Shown piece after piece: positions 1 to 10,925 of a stretch of DNA of 64,000 bases. The translations under genes were made by a program, and so were the position numbers. The DNA is from Amphiura filiformis (lineage: Eukaryota; Echinodermata; Ophiuroidea; Amphilepidida; Amphiuridae). The DNA lies in contig NC_092642.1 in assembly GCF_039555335.1 (NCBI RefSeq), positions 55,345,776 to 55,409,775 on the forward strand, read 5' to 3'. The notes under the pieces were generated by a model. That model did not search any database, was not told the origin of the DNA, and was given only the letters and a program-made list of their open reading frames with translations. The stretch's first letter is position 1, and each line of letters starts with the position of its first letter.

Positions 1-1368
1 ATGAATCTACACATAATTTAACCTATATGATAAACATAAACTTTATCAAGATTTGCCAAGATCTTGAGCACTGTCTTATAGTTAGGCCTTAAAGGCATGA
101 ATTTTGCAAAAAGCTAAATTGAAATGTGTGTGCTACTGCCGTACCCCCATTGATCTCCGACACAACTCACGAAGAAGGCAAGTAACGTGTGGCACTTCTC
201 GCCACCGTGGCAGTGCATGAGTGATGCATGTTTAAGTTATGATTGATCAAGAAATTTGAAGCACTTATCCAAAGCATGAAAGGGTGCTCATGCTGCGCAG
301 TTTACTTTAGCGTGCAAATAAATAGCCAAACAATTCACTAATACATTTTGAATTTGATCAGACCCCTCTCCCATGTAACTTTGGAGCTAGGATTCTTTTA
401 CATGTATTAAGTGCAGCATGGAGAAGCCCTTTTTCATAAACCTGGAGGATAAATGTTTGTTCTTGTAAAAGGTTGCTCCATTTTATAAAATCTTATTTCT
501 TGAATTTCCACACTAGGTGATATCAGTGATGTCAACTTGAAGTGAACTGTTAGGTAATGCAGCAACTGGCTTACAAATCAGAATGTTTACATCAAAAGTC
601 CGGTATGTACAATGCATTTGCTTTATTGGATGATAAAGAAGGATTAGGTCACACGGCCTAATGCAAATAGACTTCATAAATGTATACCTCAAAATGGTCC
701 AGAATGATTAATAAATGATACCTCAAACAATGGTCCAGAATTATACCTAGTTTTTTTTCACGGAGTGAACTTCTAATTTCACTTCCACTCACATCTCCTA
801 TGCACAATTTATCCCTTATATACCATGTGTCTTTGAATAGCTGTTGTAGCCCACCAACCCTGTGGTTAAGAGGCTAGGAAATATTTCCTAATATCTCATA
901 CCCTCGTTTGAATGTCTTTTTCTAATCCTGCCTCACATGTCAAGAACAATTTAGCCCATTTAATCTACCAATGTGACTGTACAGTGTATGAAATATCCTT
1001 TTTTCTAATCATATTTACTATTGGATTGTGGCCATCACATGATTATAACAGGCTTTACTGATTGGCGAGTTATTATTTACAAAGTAATGAGGCAGGGCAT
1101 ATAGGCGAAATACACTGGACTTTTCACTAAGCCAATTTACTACCAAAAACCGGGGCCACTGTGAGGCGGGCCAAATAAAAATTAGTTTATATTCTTGAAC
1201 ATGATAAAACCATAACCTTCATGCTTCATAGAAATTGATACATATCTACCCAGTAATGTTTGCTTATATTTTCTGTCAATAATTGGGGCACTTTATATAT
1301 AATGACAAATTTGGAAATTAAATTCTCTCAACTTCCCCTGGTTAGGTTAGGCTATAGTATGATAGTTG
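1..1368. other. non-coding stretch, nothing recognised
   Basis: AT-rich sequence with stops in all frames and no repeat shared with the rest of the window that I could see. No splice-site pair, tRNA or inverted repeat stands out. Confidence 0.5.
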
Positions 1369-2107
1369 TTCCGTTATATGACCTATGACACATAGCGTGC
1401 CCTGTTATATGACCTCTGACGGGTATAACGTGCCCCGTTATGTGACCTATGACACATAAGGTGCCCTGTTATGTGACCAATGACACATAACACGCCCTGT
1501 TATGTGACCTATGACACATAACGCACCCCATTATGTGACCTATGACACAAAACGCGCCCGTTATATGACCTTTCAGCTGTCAGCTATGACCTATGACATA
1601 TAAAGCACCCCGTTCTATGACCTATGACAGATACCGCGCCCGTTATATGACCTATGACACATAACGCACCCCGTTATATGACACGTAACATGCCCCATTA
1701 TATGACCTATGATACAACACGCCCCGTTATATGACCTATGACACATAACGTGCCCCGTTATGTGACCTATGCCACATAACACACCCCGTTATGTGACCTA
1801 TGGCACATAACGCGCCCGGTTATGTGACCTATGACACATAATGTGCCCCGTTACATGATCTATGGCACAAAACGCGCCCCGTTATATGACCAATGATACA
1901 TAACACGCCCCGTTATATGACTTGACACATTACGCGCCCTGTTATATGACCTATGACACATAATGCACCCCGTTATGACCTATGACACATAACACGCCCC
2001 GTTATATGACCTATGACACATTAAGCGCCAGTTATATGACCTATGACACATAACGCGCCCGTCGCCATGACCTATGACACTTAACGTGCCCCATTATGTG
2101 ACCTATG
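1369..2107 (+). repeat. 31-bp satellite array, segment 1
   Basis: About two dozen diverged head-to-tail copies of a unit close to CCCCGTTATATGACC followed by TATGACACATAACGCG. In many copies the unit is an inverted repeat: GTTATGTG, then an 8-bp spacer (ACCTATGA), then CACATAAC. Copies differ mainly at CG positions (CG, TG and CA variants), as expected from decay of methylated CpG. A variant block containing CAGCTGTCAGCTAT at about 1573 recurs near 4640 and 4857, which hints at higher-order expansion. Confidence 0.95.
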
Positions 2108-2379
2108 CACAGAGGAGAGAGAAAACAGAGCGTACCACCAAAGTTCCCGTGTATTGTATACGCTGAGCTCTCGCATATTCATGAGGGCCGATTGTTCGAT
2201 CGTGCCGTGTCAAACAATCACGCCAGCGTTGCGTGCTTTCGCGATTACGTGATAGACCATGAAAATATGCGGTAATTGCGTAGCAATCTCTCCTGTCGCA
2301 TTTCATGGAACAATCGGCCCTCATTATCGGATGATGCGGAGACTTTGACTGGCAGGCTCTGTTTTCTTGCTCCTCTGTG
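2108..2379. mobile_element. 272-bp MITE in the satellite, copy 1
   Basis: The element starts CACAGAGGAGAGAGAAAAC and ends with the near-perfect reverse complement (GTTTTCTTGCTCCTCTGTG), a terminal inverted repeat of about 24 bp. Subterminal sequence is also inverted: GAGGGCCGATTGTTC near 2184 and GAACAATCGGCCCTC near 2310. There is no coding capacity, so it is non-autonomous. Satellite flanks both sides, but the right flank resumes about 19 bp further into the array than beside copy 2, so no target duplication is preserved here. Confidence 0.9.
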
Positions 2380-2634
2380 GCCATGTTATGTGACCTATGA
2401 CACATAATGCGCGACATTAAGTGACCTATGACACAAAGCGTCCCATTATATGACCTATGACACATAACACGCCCCGTTATATGACCTATGACACATAACG
2501 CGTCCAGTTATGATGTCACATAGCGTGCCACGTTATGACCTGACACATAACGCGCCCGTTATGTTACCTATGACACATAACGCACCCTGTTATGTGACCT
2601 ATGACACATAACGTGCCCCATTATGTGACCTATG
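2380..2634 (+). repeat. 31-bp satellite array, segment 2
   Basis: Same unit as segment 1. Its right edge (CCATTATGTGACCTATG) is identical to the sequence just before MITE copy 1. This indicates that MITE and satellite were duplicated together. Confidence 0.9.
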
Positions 2635-4305
2635 CACAGAGGAGAGAGAAAACAGAGCCCATATCAAAAAATGAGACCTTTCCGGATAACTTCCCGATAG
2701 TCACCGGGTAGACACCGGCAAATTTCACATGCAAATTAGATAGGTAGCGGTGACTACCCGATAAATTTTGGGAAACCATAGTGGATACCTTTCAGGTAAT
2801 AGGTACGGATGACTACCCGATGACTTTTTTGGGAAACTAGCGGGTAACTACCCGGTGACTTTTTGGGGGAACTAGCGGATAACTACCCGATAACTTTTCG
2901 GGGACCTAGCGGATAACTTTTGGTGCCAATATACCTGGTGACCTCTTTGGAGACTTCCAGTTGACCTTTTGGGGAATGCAGAAATACAAATTCATGAGTA
3001 TGCACACATTTATTAGACAGTTAGTAAGCTTATTATTTGAATTGTAGTTTTTGGAGAAATACAACTCTGTAGGCATGGCAGTTGAGCTTATAAAGTGCTA
3101 TCTTGCAATAAGAAACTTGAAAGTGTACAATGTAATTGTAGTTATTGTACAAAAAAATTCTTCTGATGTAATTTGGTTCACACCTTTATAAGGTGCATAC
3201 CTTAATTAATGTACAACCAAATTGTTATGATATATAGCATATGTTTTGCAGTACCTAAATGTGATGACACAACTATAATTTTTATATCAAATATTATAAT
3301 TTATTTACAACAAATAGCTTAACATGAAGCTAATTATATCAGTTAATTGACACATTAGCTGATGATATTAATTTAATTGACATTAATTTACTGTCAAAAT
3401 CATGTATGATTTACTAGAAAAGATATAAACTAAAACATTCAAATGTGTCATATTAGGTACATGTATGAAGACTGCATCAATATACAAATCATTTCATACA
3501 AATTTTCCTACCTGCATTATCATATGAAATCAAGCATTCAATGCTTTATAATTCCTACAGCATGTTCCAGATTAATTAGTTAACATATTGTAATGTCCTA
3601 CATGTAAATCCATACATTTGGACCACAAATAACTTGAATATTCTGCACAAATATATTCCAACTGCCAACAGCTAGCTGCTCCATTTTGAATTCATTCAGT
3701 GACCTTTGACCATATACCCACCCACAATGCATTCTTAAGATGCTTTATGCTATTTTCAAGGTCAAATTAAAAGCGGATAACCACCGGGTAACTCCTGCAA
3801 AGAATCTATGTTTCTGGGAACCTTCTGGGTAACTCATTTGAAATATTTAAGTTTTTGGGAGACTTCCGGATGTCTACCCGAAAACTTTTGGATAACTTAA
3901 TTAGGTATCCGCAAGGTATCCGCTAGCGGGCACTTTCGGATAACTCTGGAAAAGGTACCCGAAAGGTTTCTGATGACCACCGAATGGTCATCGGGTGGTC
4001 ACTGGGAAACTTTTCTTTTTGCTATGGGAGCGTACCACCAAAGTCCCTGTGTATTGTATACGCTGAGTTCTCGCATATTCATGAGGGCCGATTGTTCGAT
4101 TGTGCCGTGTCAAACAATCACGCCAGCGCTGCGTGCGTCTTAAGCGTTGCGTGCTTTTCGCGATTATCACGATAGACCATGAAAATATCACGGTAATTGC
4201 GTAGCAGTCTCGCCTGTAGCATTTCATGGAACAATCGGCCCTCATTTTCGGATGATGCGGAGACTTTGACTGGTAGTACAGGCTCTGTTTTCTCGCTCCT
4301 CTGTG
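2635..4305. mobile_element. MITE copy 2, split by a 1.4-kb insertion
   Basis: Second copy of the CACAGAGGAG element. Its first 24 bp lie at 2635-2658 and the rest resumes at 4028. The whole is flanked by a perfect 8-bp direct repeat, GACCTATG (2627-2634 and 4306-4313). An 8-bp duplication is usual for hAT and P superfamily transposases. Because the array itself contains GACCTATG in every unit, the duplication is judged by where the array phase resumes, and it fits a clean insertion. Confidence 0.9.
2659..4027. mobile_element. 1369-bp non-autonomous element nested in MITE copy 2
   Basis: Ends are CCATATCAAAAA and TTTTTGCTATGG, imperfect inverted repeats. The flanks give a 4-bp duplication, GAGC (2655-2658 and 4028-4031); reading the ends as CCCATA/TATGGG gives 2 bp (AG) instead. 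About 300 bp at the left end and 250 bp at the right end carry many short degenerate repeats around GGATAACTACCCG in both orientations. The AT-rich middle (about 2990-3770) has no open frame of note. Superfamily not assigned. Confidence 0.85.
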
Positions 4306-4869
4306 GACCTATGACACATAACGTGCCATGTTATGTGACCTATGACACAAAGCGTCCAATTATATGACTTATGACACATAACGCGCCCCGTTATATGACC
4401 TATGACACATAACGCGCCCGTTATATGACATGACACATAACGCGCCCAGTTATGATGTCACATAGCGCACCACGTCGTGATCTATGACACATAATGCACC
4501 CGTTATGTGACCTGACGCATAACGCACCCCGTTATGTGACCTATGACACATAACGTGTGACCTATGATACATAACACACCTGTTATATGACCTAACGCGC
4601 CCCGTTATGTGACCTATGACACATAACACGCCCGTTATATGACCTTTCAGCTGTCAGCTATTATCTATGACATATAAAGCACCCCGTTATGTGACCTATG
4701 ACACATAACGCACCCCCTATGTTATGTGACCTATGACACATAACGTGCCCCGTTATGTGACCTATGACACATAACACACCTGTTATATGACCTATGACAC
4801 ATAACGCGCCCCGTTATGTGACCTATGACACATAACGCGCCTGTTATATGACCTTTCAGCTGTCAGCTA
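4306..4869 (+). repeat. 31-bp satellite array, segment 3
   Basis: The array continues after MITE copy 2. Two copies of the CAGCTGTCAGCTAT variant, about 216 bp apart, again suggest a longer repeating block. Confidence 0.9.
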
Positions 4870-5080
4870 TGGGGAGAAAATTGGGGGTATTCGGGTCCTT
4901 GCCGACGGGGCGCCTAGATGAACGAAAACAAATGTGGCATCTCACCTGAAGCGTCTTGGTACTTGTGTGCCGGTCGCGTCAAGTGAGTCCCTCAAATGTG
5001 CCCTTCATCCTTGTCGCGCTTGCATGACAACGAATGCCTCAAGTGCATTCCGAGGGAAACCGAATACCCCAATTGCTCCA
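4870..5080. mobile_element. 211-bp MITE inside the satellite
   Basis: Left end TGGGGAGAAAATTGGGGGTA and right end ACCCCAATTGCTCCA are imperfect inverted repeats sharing AATTGGGGTATTCGG. The interior is CG-rich and unlike the satellite. Target duplication is not clear. Confidence 0.7.
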
Positions 5081-5124
5081 TGCCTGTATTAATATGGTCA
5101 AGTCCCTATTCCCTGTCTTTAATT

Positions 5125-5358
5125 CTGTGCCTTTGACACATAATGCGCCCAGTTATGTGACCTATCACATGTGACCTATGACATGACAACTCGCTCTGTT
5201 ATATGACTTATGACACATAACATGCCCTGTTATGTGACCTATGACACTTAACACGCCCGATTATGTGACCTATGACACATAATGCACCCTGTTATATGAC
5301 CTATGACACATAACACGCCCGTTGTATGACCTATGACCCATAACGCATCCTGTTATGT
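5125..5358 (+). repeat. 31-bp satellite array, segment 4
   Basis: Last, more diverged run of the satellite units. It fades into unique sequence at about 5358. Confidence 0.85.
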
Positions 5359-5664
5359 CCAGTCATGTCCATAATCATTTTGCTACAGCCTGTATACCTG
5401 ATCCGTGAACTTTGTCTTTAATGCCTTTTTAAAGACAATTCTTGTTTCAGGTGCAGCTACCTACTTACAGTTGAATTGAAGCTCTGTAAATCAACTACTA
5501 TGTAAATTTCAGCTACTGGATAATTGAGAATCATAAAACAAATCAAATTTCATGGAATCATTCTGGGTTTCGTGATTTAAATCATGTTGAATCAAATCGC
5601 AATTTAAATCACATGACTCGTTTCAAATTTTTTTTTGATAAATGTAAGTTTATTTCTTTCTTGA

Positions 5665-5985
5665 AGGAGTATTTCGTGATCCTAGCATCCTCTATTTATG
5701 ACATTTTTCAGTACATATCCACGAAAAAAGCATATTCTGAAAATTGCAGTTGATTCCGATATTGCGTTTGCGAGTTATGCATGACTATGCGTATTACACT
5801 GCTCCATAGACAATATGTTGTAATTTCGTTCTGGTGCACATATCTTTGCTAAACTAATTAATCTGCAAGAAATATTTTGTACATAAACATTATGTAGCCA
5901 GAGGTTTCCAGTGATATAAAAATCTCAACTTTTTTTTGATATGTGGGGGATGAGGCTGTGGATCACAAAATGCCCCTTTAAATTG
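5665..5985 (+). repeat. dispersed repeat, TTCGTGATCCTAGCATCC family
   Basis: About 320 bp that recur at 33251-33553 with clear similarity over the whole length, including GAGTTATGCATGA, AATCTGCAAGAAAT and ACATAAACATTATGTAGCC. Partial relatives lie at 18725-18960 and 23390-23460. No terminal structure or coding potential seen. Confidence 0.85.
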
Positions 5986-7950
5986 ATGGTTTTACCTAAT
6001 TCCTAATGCTTCTACAACTTTTGGATACAATTAAAATACCTCTATGATGTCATTTTATCTATTGCTACAAATTCACCCTCAAGATGTAGAATGCAACAAG
6101 TTTTTTCCCATGATTTTACCAAATATTTTCTTTGAAATTTTCGCATGTAAAAACACATTTCGAATATTTGTAAATACCTGATAGGATTGTGTATTATGTG
6201 ATGTCTAGCTTTCCACTGGTCTCTTTTGACTTTATCATGGGGTATAGTTCTTGGAATAAAAATAAATAAACAAATCAATATAAATAAAAAAGAATCAAAA
6301 AAAAAAAAAAAATCAGATTTAAATTTTGAACAATCTGATTTAAAAAATTAAATTTTTAATTTATATTTTGGTTTTTTTCTTTACAGATGAAATTTGAACT
6401 TGTACTGGAAGGAATCATCTGCATCAACAAGAGATGGATCGAGATGATGATACTGTAGTGATGAGTGATGACGATGTGTAAAGTAAATGCAAACACCTGT
6501 GCCATATAGCATGTTAATTGGCACTTCGACTAGGTTCAAGCGAATTAAAATTTGAGGGAAAACAACTTGTCAACAAAATGGCTGGTAGGACCTACATGTA
6601 TTAATCTACATGTACAGTAGGCCTACCTATCAATTAGGCTTGGAGGACTAGTTAGTAGTACATAGTCACTTGCTGTTAAACTTTTATCCCAAGGCTGAAT
6701 ACAAAGAAATGTTAACAGAACTAACTCTTCTTCCATTTAGAAGAGAATATGTTGATCTCAACAGAGAAGATGAGAAAAGCTATTTGGATCCAAAATGAGG
6801 GTCTATTTCACAGGGATCTCGGGTCAACCTTAGCAGCCGGTCATGCCAAACAATACAGAAATTATATTTCGCGGTCAACTGACGTAACAAATTGATATCC
6901 GGGCATGCGCCGTTTAGAGCTAGACAGTCGTGACTCGCAAAGCCACTTATCGTATTAGTTGATCAATCGGATTAGATCATTATTTTCATCAATAGGCGGA
7001 TGCACACATTATTTATTTGATGTGGGCAGCGAGCGACCTCCTCTTTTATCATCTTCTCTGATCTCAATAATATACATGTATAAGTGCAATCTGGGATTAT
7101 ATGACATTAATCTAGATGATTATGTAGTTTTTAATGGAATTAACAAAGACCGTCCCACCGTACCACCAGATTTTCATTTATCCTTTGTTACTGGTAAATC
7201 AGCTTTCTAAAACTGAGTGCCACAAGATGGGCTTTTTACAGCATATTGTGCCAATTTGGAACCAGCTCGCTAGTATTAATTATTAGATCCACAAATTCTG
7301 TTGCTTCATTTAAGGGTATACGATGTTTTGTTGGTCGAAGCAGCAAAAAAATGTAGTTCACAGCATCTTCCGAATGGTAGTGAGCTTTAGCAAAAATTGC
7401 ATTGCTCAATTCATAGGGAGCGTATAGAAGAATTCAAATAACTACGTTATGTCCTCATTTAAATAAAATTTTGTCAACCATAAGGTACCATAGGGCAATT
7501 CGAAAGAATGGTTATGAATCGAACTAAAGACCTTTCCCTCTGTCCACCAACATGTCTGCTATTTCAATTGTTATACCCTTCCAGGTGAGGTTGTTCGATA
7601 GGGTCTATACAAGGAACTTTAGGTCTAGCAGAGATAGATGTGTTGTAGGTTATTCATGTACCTGTAATGTGTGTAACAGTGGATGCTGGACAATATTAAT
7701 TATGAAATCTACAAATATACTGATGTTTGATATAATGCAGAAATGATCTTAAAATAACAACATACATGTATGTAAGCAAGAGCTCATTTTGAGGCCACCC
7801 CACCACGTATGCCACATCTAGCCTGCAACCAAAAAAATGCTATTTCTGTTATTATTTTGAGATTTAACATCTTCGAAAGCTTTAATTAGAAATACAATGT
7901 ACATCTTTGGCCCACTATCAAATTTTAAAAAATGGCTAGCCCTCTTTGGT
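5986..7950. other. mostly unassigned sequence with a weak exon-like spot
   Basis: Contains an A-rich run at 6290-6312 and an AT-rich inverted patch (6310-6365). At 6362-6375 a pyrimidine tract ending TTTCTTTACAG looks like a 3' splice site. About 75 bases later comes a short acidic stretch (15 codons ending in stop at about 6481), but that frame has a stop only a few bases after the splice site. The frame at 6959-7210 (83 codons) matches nothing I know. No gene is called here. Confidence 0.3.
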
Positions 7951-8003
7951 CATAGTTTTTGCTGAACCATGAAATGGTATCAGCCTATATGAGTGTATGT
8001 TAC

Positions 8004-8196
8004 TATAATATTTACAGTAATTTCATGGCCAAACTGGAACGCTATAAACGCTAGTGGCTCCGCGTTAAACACGCGCGAATATAACGCGATACAGAAGAAA
8101 GCATACACGCGCCTTACATTGCGTACACGCTTAGTACGCTACATGGACGCAACGCGCATGTTCCAGTTTGGCCAAGAAATTACTGTAAATATTATA
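8004..8196. mobile_element. 193-bp MITE with 36-bp terminal inverted repeats
   Basis: Arms 8004-8039 and 8161-8196 are reverse complements with a single mismatch; each begins TATAATATTTACAGTAATTT. The 121-bp interior is rich in CG and ACGCG words, unlike the surroundings. It sits inside element H1, just after the left hairpin. TA or TATA at both edges allows a TA-targeting family, but the duplication cannot be fixed. Confidence 0.9.
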
Positions 8197-8364
8197 GCTT
8201 CCTAGCTTACTAGCTTACTGACTAATCATTTGGTCTGAAATGGCCATATCTCTAAATGCCACAAAGGTATGACCCCATGAGTGGTGTCATATGAAAGAGG
8301 AAAACAGAAAGAATATAATAAAAATATTTCCAAACGTCAGAGGTCATCCAGGGGTCACAGGGGT

Positions 8365-8890
8365 CAAAAAAGGTCATTTTAAACGAAAATGCTCCGATTG
8401 AGCTTAAATTTAAATGCAATGATCCTTATGACATTCTAAACATGTTTAAAACATTTTAAAATGTATTTAAGGTTATTAAGGGGTCATAAAGGGGTCAAAG
8501 GTCAAGTTTTTCAAAATGCTCCAATTGAGCTGAAATTTATATGCAATGATCCTTATGACATTCTAAACATTAAAAAAATATTTGAAAATTCATGTGAGGT
8601 CATTAAGGGGTCATAAAGGGGTCAAAGGTCAAGTTTTTCAAAATGCTCCAATTGAGCTGAAATTTATATGCAAGGATCCTTATGACATATTCTAAACATG
8701 TTGAAAATATTTTAAAATTCAATTTAGGTCATTAAGGGGCAATAAAGGGGTCAAAGGTCAAATTTTCAAAATGCTTCAATTGAGCTGAAATTTAAATGCA
8801 ATGATTCTTATGACATTCTTAACATGTTTTAAATATTTTAAAATTCATTTAAGGTCATTCAGGGGGTCATACAGAGGTCAAAAGTCAAGT
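8365..8890 (+). repeat. minisatellite with about 128-bp period, DR1-like words
   Basis: About four copies, recognised by GCTCCAATTGAGCTGAAATT and CAATGATCCTTATGACATTC. Three copies carry GGGGTCAAAGGTCA (8491-8504, 8618-8631, 8747-8760) and the last GAGGTCAAAAGTCA (8874-8887), spaced 127-129 bp. The word is a direct repeat of the nuclear-receptor half-site with one spacer base. Any function is inference. Confidence 0.9.
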
Positions 8891-9200
8891 TTTCAAAATG
8901 CCAGCTTTCCACGATCAAGGTATATTAAAACGGCAATTAATGAAACAGTCTTATTAAAATTGATACTATCCAGCACAGTATTGCTGCTTGATCAGATCGT
9001 CACAGTCATCCGCCTAACTCTAGTTTATTTTATATTCTTTACTTTTCCTCTTTCATTAACACCACTCGGGCGGTCATACCTTCATATCATTTCGAGATTA
9101 TGTCCATTACAGACTCCGGGTGACAGTGGTATTATAGGCCTACCACAATATACTGTCGAAGCCACATGGTTCAGCTATGGTGCGGTTATCGCTCTAGTTT

Positions 9201-9634
9201 AGGGTTGCGTATGTGACAAAAGTTGCGGATGTAACCATGTTTAAGGTTGCCCGACCTAGATTTTGCATTTCGAAAGATTTTTATTTTTAATCTTGCCGAG
9301 TTACTCAATTAATTTTTTGCATTTTTTGGCCAAAATGTATTGATTTTGACTGAAAATAATTCTGAACATTTTCCAGATTTGTTTTCAAAAATCAAATGTT
9401 TATTTGGGGTTTTTTTTGCCAGCAATATTAGTACCAAGAAAGTTTTTAAAATGTGTTCTCATGACCCTGGACATGAAGTTATGAAGTTTTAAAATGGTCT
9501 AATGGTAGTGCAAACAGGAAAATTGCAACAGTTGTGCACACTGCTAAAAATCTCTACTTTGGCAGAATAGTAGACAAGATAGAAACCAATCAACCAAGCT
9601 GGTTAGACCCCTGGGTTAAGTTGGGAAAAAATTG
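9201..9634. other. non-coding stretch, nothing recognised
   Basis: T-rich sequence with no open frame, repeat or inverted repeat that I could match elsewhere in the window. Confidence 0.4.
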
Positions 9635-9910
9635 TATACGCTGGCGAAGTTACGTAATAATCGGATTAACTACCATAGCAATAGGTGAAAACATTTTTTT
9701 GAATATACCGCGCTGCACTGATACATTCACATGGTACCTCTGCATTGAACCACATCATGCTGATCACTTGCACCTGTAATAGTATCTTTGAAAAGACCAG
9801 TATTGAATTCAGTGATGAGTGTATCCTGCTTGTAGTGCAGCAGCGATATGTTCAAAATTGTTCTCACCTATTGTTATGGTAATTAATCCGATTAACTTCG
9901 CCAGCGTATA
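9635..9910. mobile_element. 276-bp foldback MITE (TATACGCTGGCGAAGTTA ends)
   Basis: The left arm begins TATACGCTGGCGAAGTTA and the right arm ends TAACTTCGCCAGCGTATA. The inverted similarity runs in for about 60 bp (CAATAGGTGA in both) with one extra 7-bp piece on the left. TA at both outer edges fits a TA target. No coding capacity. Confidence 0.85.
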
Positions 9911-10295
9911 GTGGTCAAAATATTCTCTTTTGTTCCTCTAGTCCTGTGAATTAAAAAAGGATGGTATAATCAACGGCATCTCCACTTCTCACCATCAAAA
10001 TGGAGATTTTTGTATCAGCGGATAGTGCATATTTCCTAGTTTCCTATTGACATTGATTTTAAAAATACATTTCTAATCTAAAAATGTATCACTTGTTTTA
10101 GGTTTGGCAAACTTGTGTATTTTGTGTCTGAATTATTATACACTGACTACAATTTTGCAATAGTTACTTTTGTGTGTGTTTTTGCATGTTAGAAAAATAA
10201 AATGACATTGAATAAGAATACAAAGGAGCGTGTATCTATGTGTTTGTTTTCATGGTGACTGGTTTTTCTGGGTGTTTAGTATACAGACCGTCGAG
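9911..10295. other. non-coding stretch, nothing recognised
   Basis: AT-rich, without open frames or recognised repeats. Confidence 0.4.
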
Positions 10296-10925
10296 TATTA
10301 GACGTATAATATTTGATGTATCTACGTTATTTAATATAGTCCCATTCTATCAGTAATGTTTAAGTTCTAACGAATGTTTGATGACGTAAAATCGATAATA
10401 TGTTAGATATATATTATCGCTTTTACGTCATCAAACATTCGTTAAACATTACTGGAAATAGAATGCCAATAGATTAAATAACGTTGATATCAGAGCTCAG
10501 AGGATGATTTTTAAATCATGATTTTTAAAAGCACTTCCCAGCAAGTCTTGCGGTTAGCACAGCTGTGTGAGTGAACATGACACCACTGTCCGCCCACTGC
10601 ATACACACGTGCATGGTTAAATTTGAATTTGGACAGATATATTTACAATAAAACCCTTCAAAAAGTTGGTCGATTTCACATTTTATGTTATCTACAGAAG
10701 GTGTGAATTATCCTTCATGCATACATCACTTTAGATCTGAAATCGACCAAGTAATAATGACACACGGGCAATTCTAAAACAACATCTTTTGCACAGAGTT
10801 CAATGGGATTTGAGAAGTAAAGTGCCAGTTGAAACTCTAGTGATAACACTTTTACAGTGCATGATGGGGCTTCCTTAAATCATCCTCTGCGTTGATATGT
10901 TACATCAAATATTTTACGTCTAATA
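10296..10925. mobile_element. palindromic MITE carrying a nested element
   Basis: The left arm (10296-10405) and right arm (about 10422-10490 plus 10890-10925) are inverted copies meeting near 10410. Outer ends are TATTAGACGTATAAT and ATTTTACGTCTAATA, consistent with a TA target duplication. Without the nested 399-bp element and its duplicated target, the MITE is about 222 bp and almost fully foldback. Confidence 0.9.
10491..10889. mobile_element. 399-bp element with 9-bp target duplication
   Basis: Starts CAGAGCTCAGAGGATGATTT and ends AAATCATCCTCTG, so both ends carry CAGAGGATGATTT in inverted orientation (the left end has an extra CAGAGCT). It is flanked by a perfect 9-bp direct repeat, CGTTGATAT (10482-10490 and 10890-10898). 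Nine bases are typical of Mutator-like elements and occur in Merlin; hAT would give 8. It is younger than the palindromic MITE it interrupts. Confidence 0.9.

Larger units (their letters stand above)
7956..9200 (+). mobile_element. Helitron/Pearl-like element H1
   Basis: The left end has a hairpin: GCTGAACCAT, GAA, ATGGTATCAGC (7961-7983). The right end has TGGTTCAGCTATGGTGCGG, a short hairpin (about 9182-9192) and CTAG (9194-9197). Between them lie the family's shared words (near 8275-8320 and 9035-9110) and a 128-bp minisatellite. Hairpin plus CTRR at one end and a tandem core are typical of non-autonomous Helitrons and Helentrons and of bivalve Pearl/CvA elements. The assignment is inferred from structure only. 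Related copies lie at about 15675-17030, 32220-32545 and, on minus, 43491-44490. Confidence 0.65.

Noticed and set aside
1369..5358. Regular short repeats resembling a CRISPR array
   Set aside because: The 31-bp units are directly adjacent with no unique spacers, they are diverged, and the context is clearly eukaryotic.
6365..6481. Terminal exon encoding a short acidic C-terminus
   Set aside because: The acidic frame is closed by a stop right after the apparent splice acceptor; the other frames do not look like protein.
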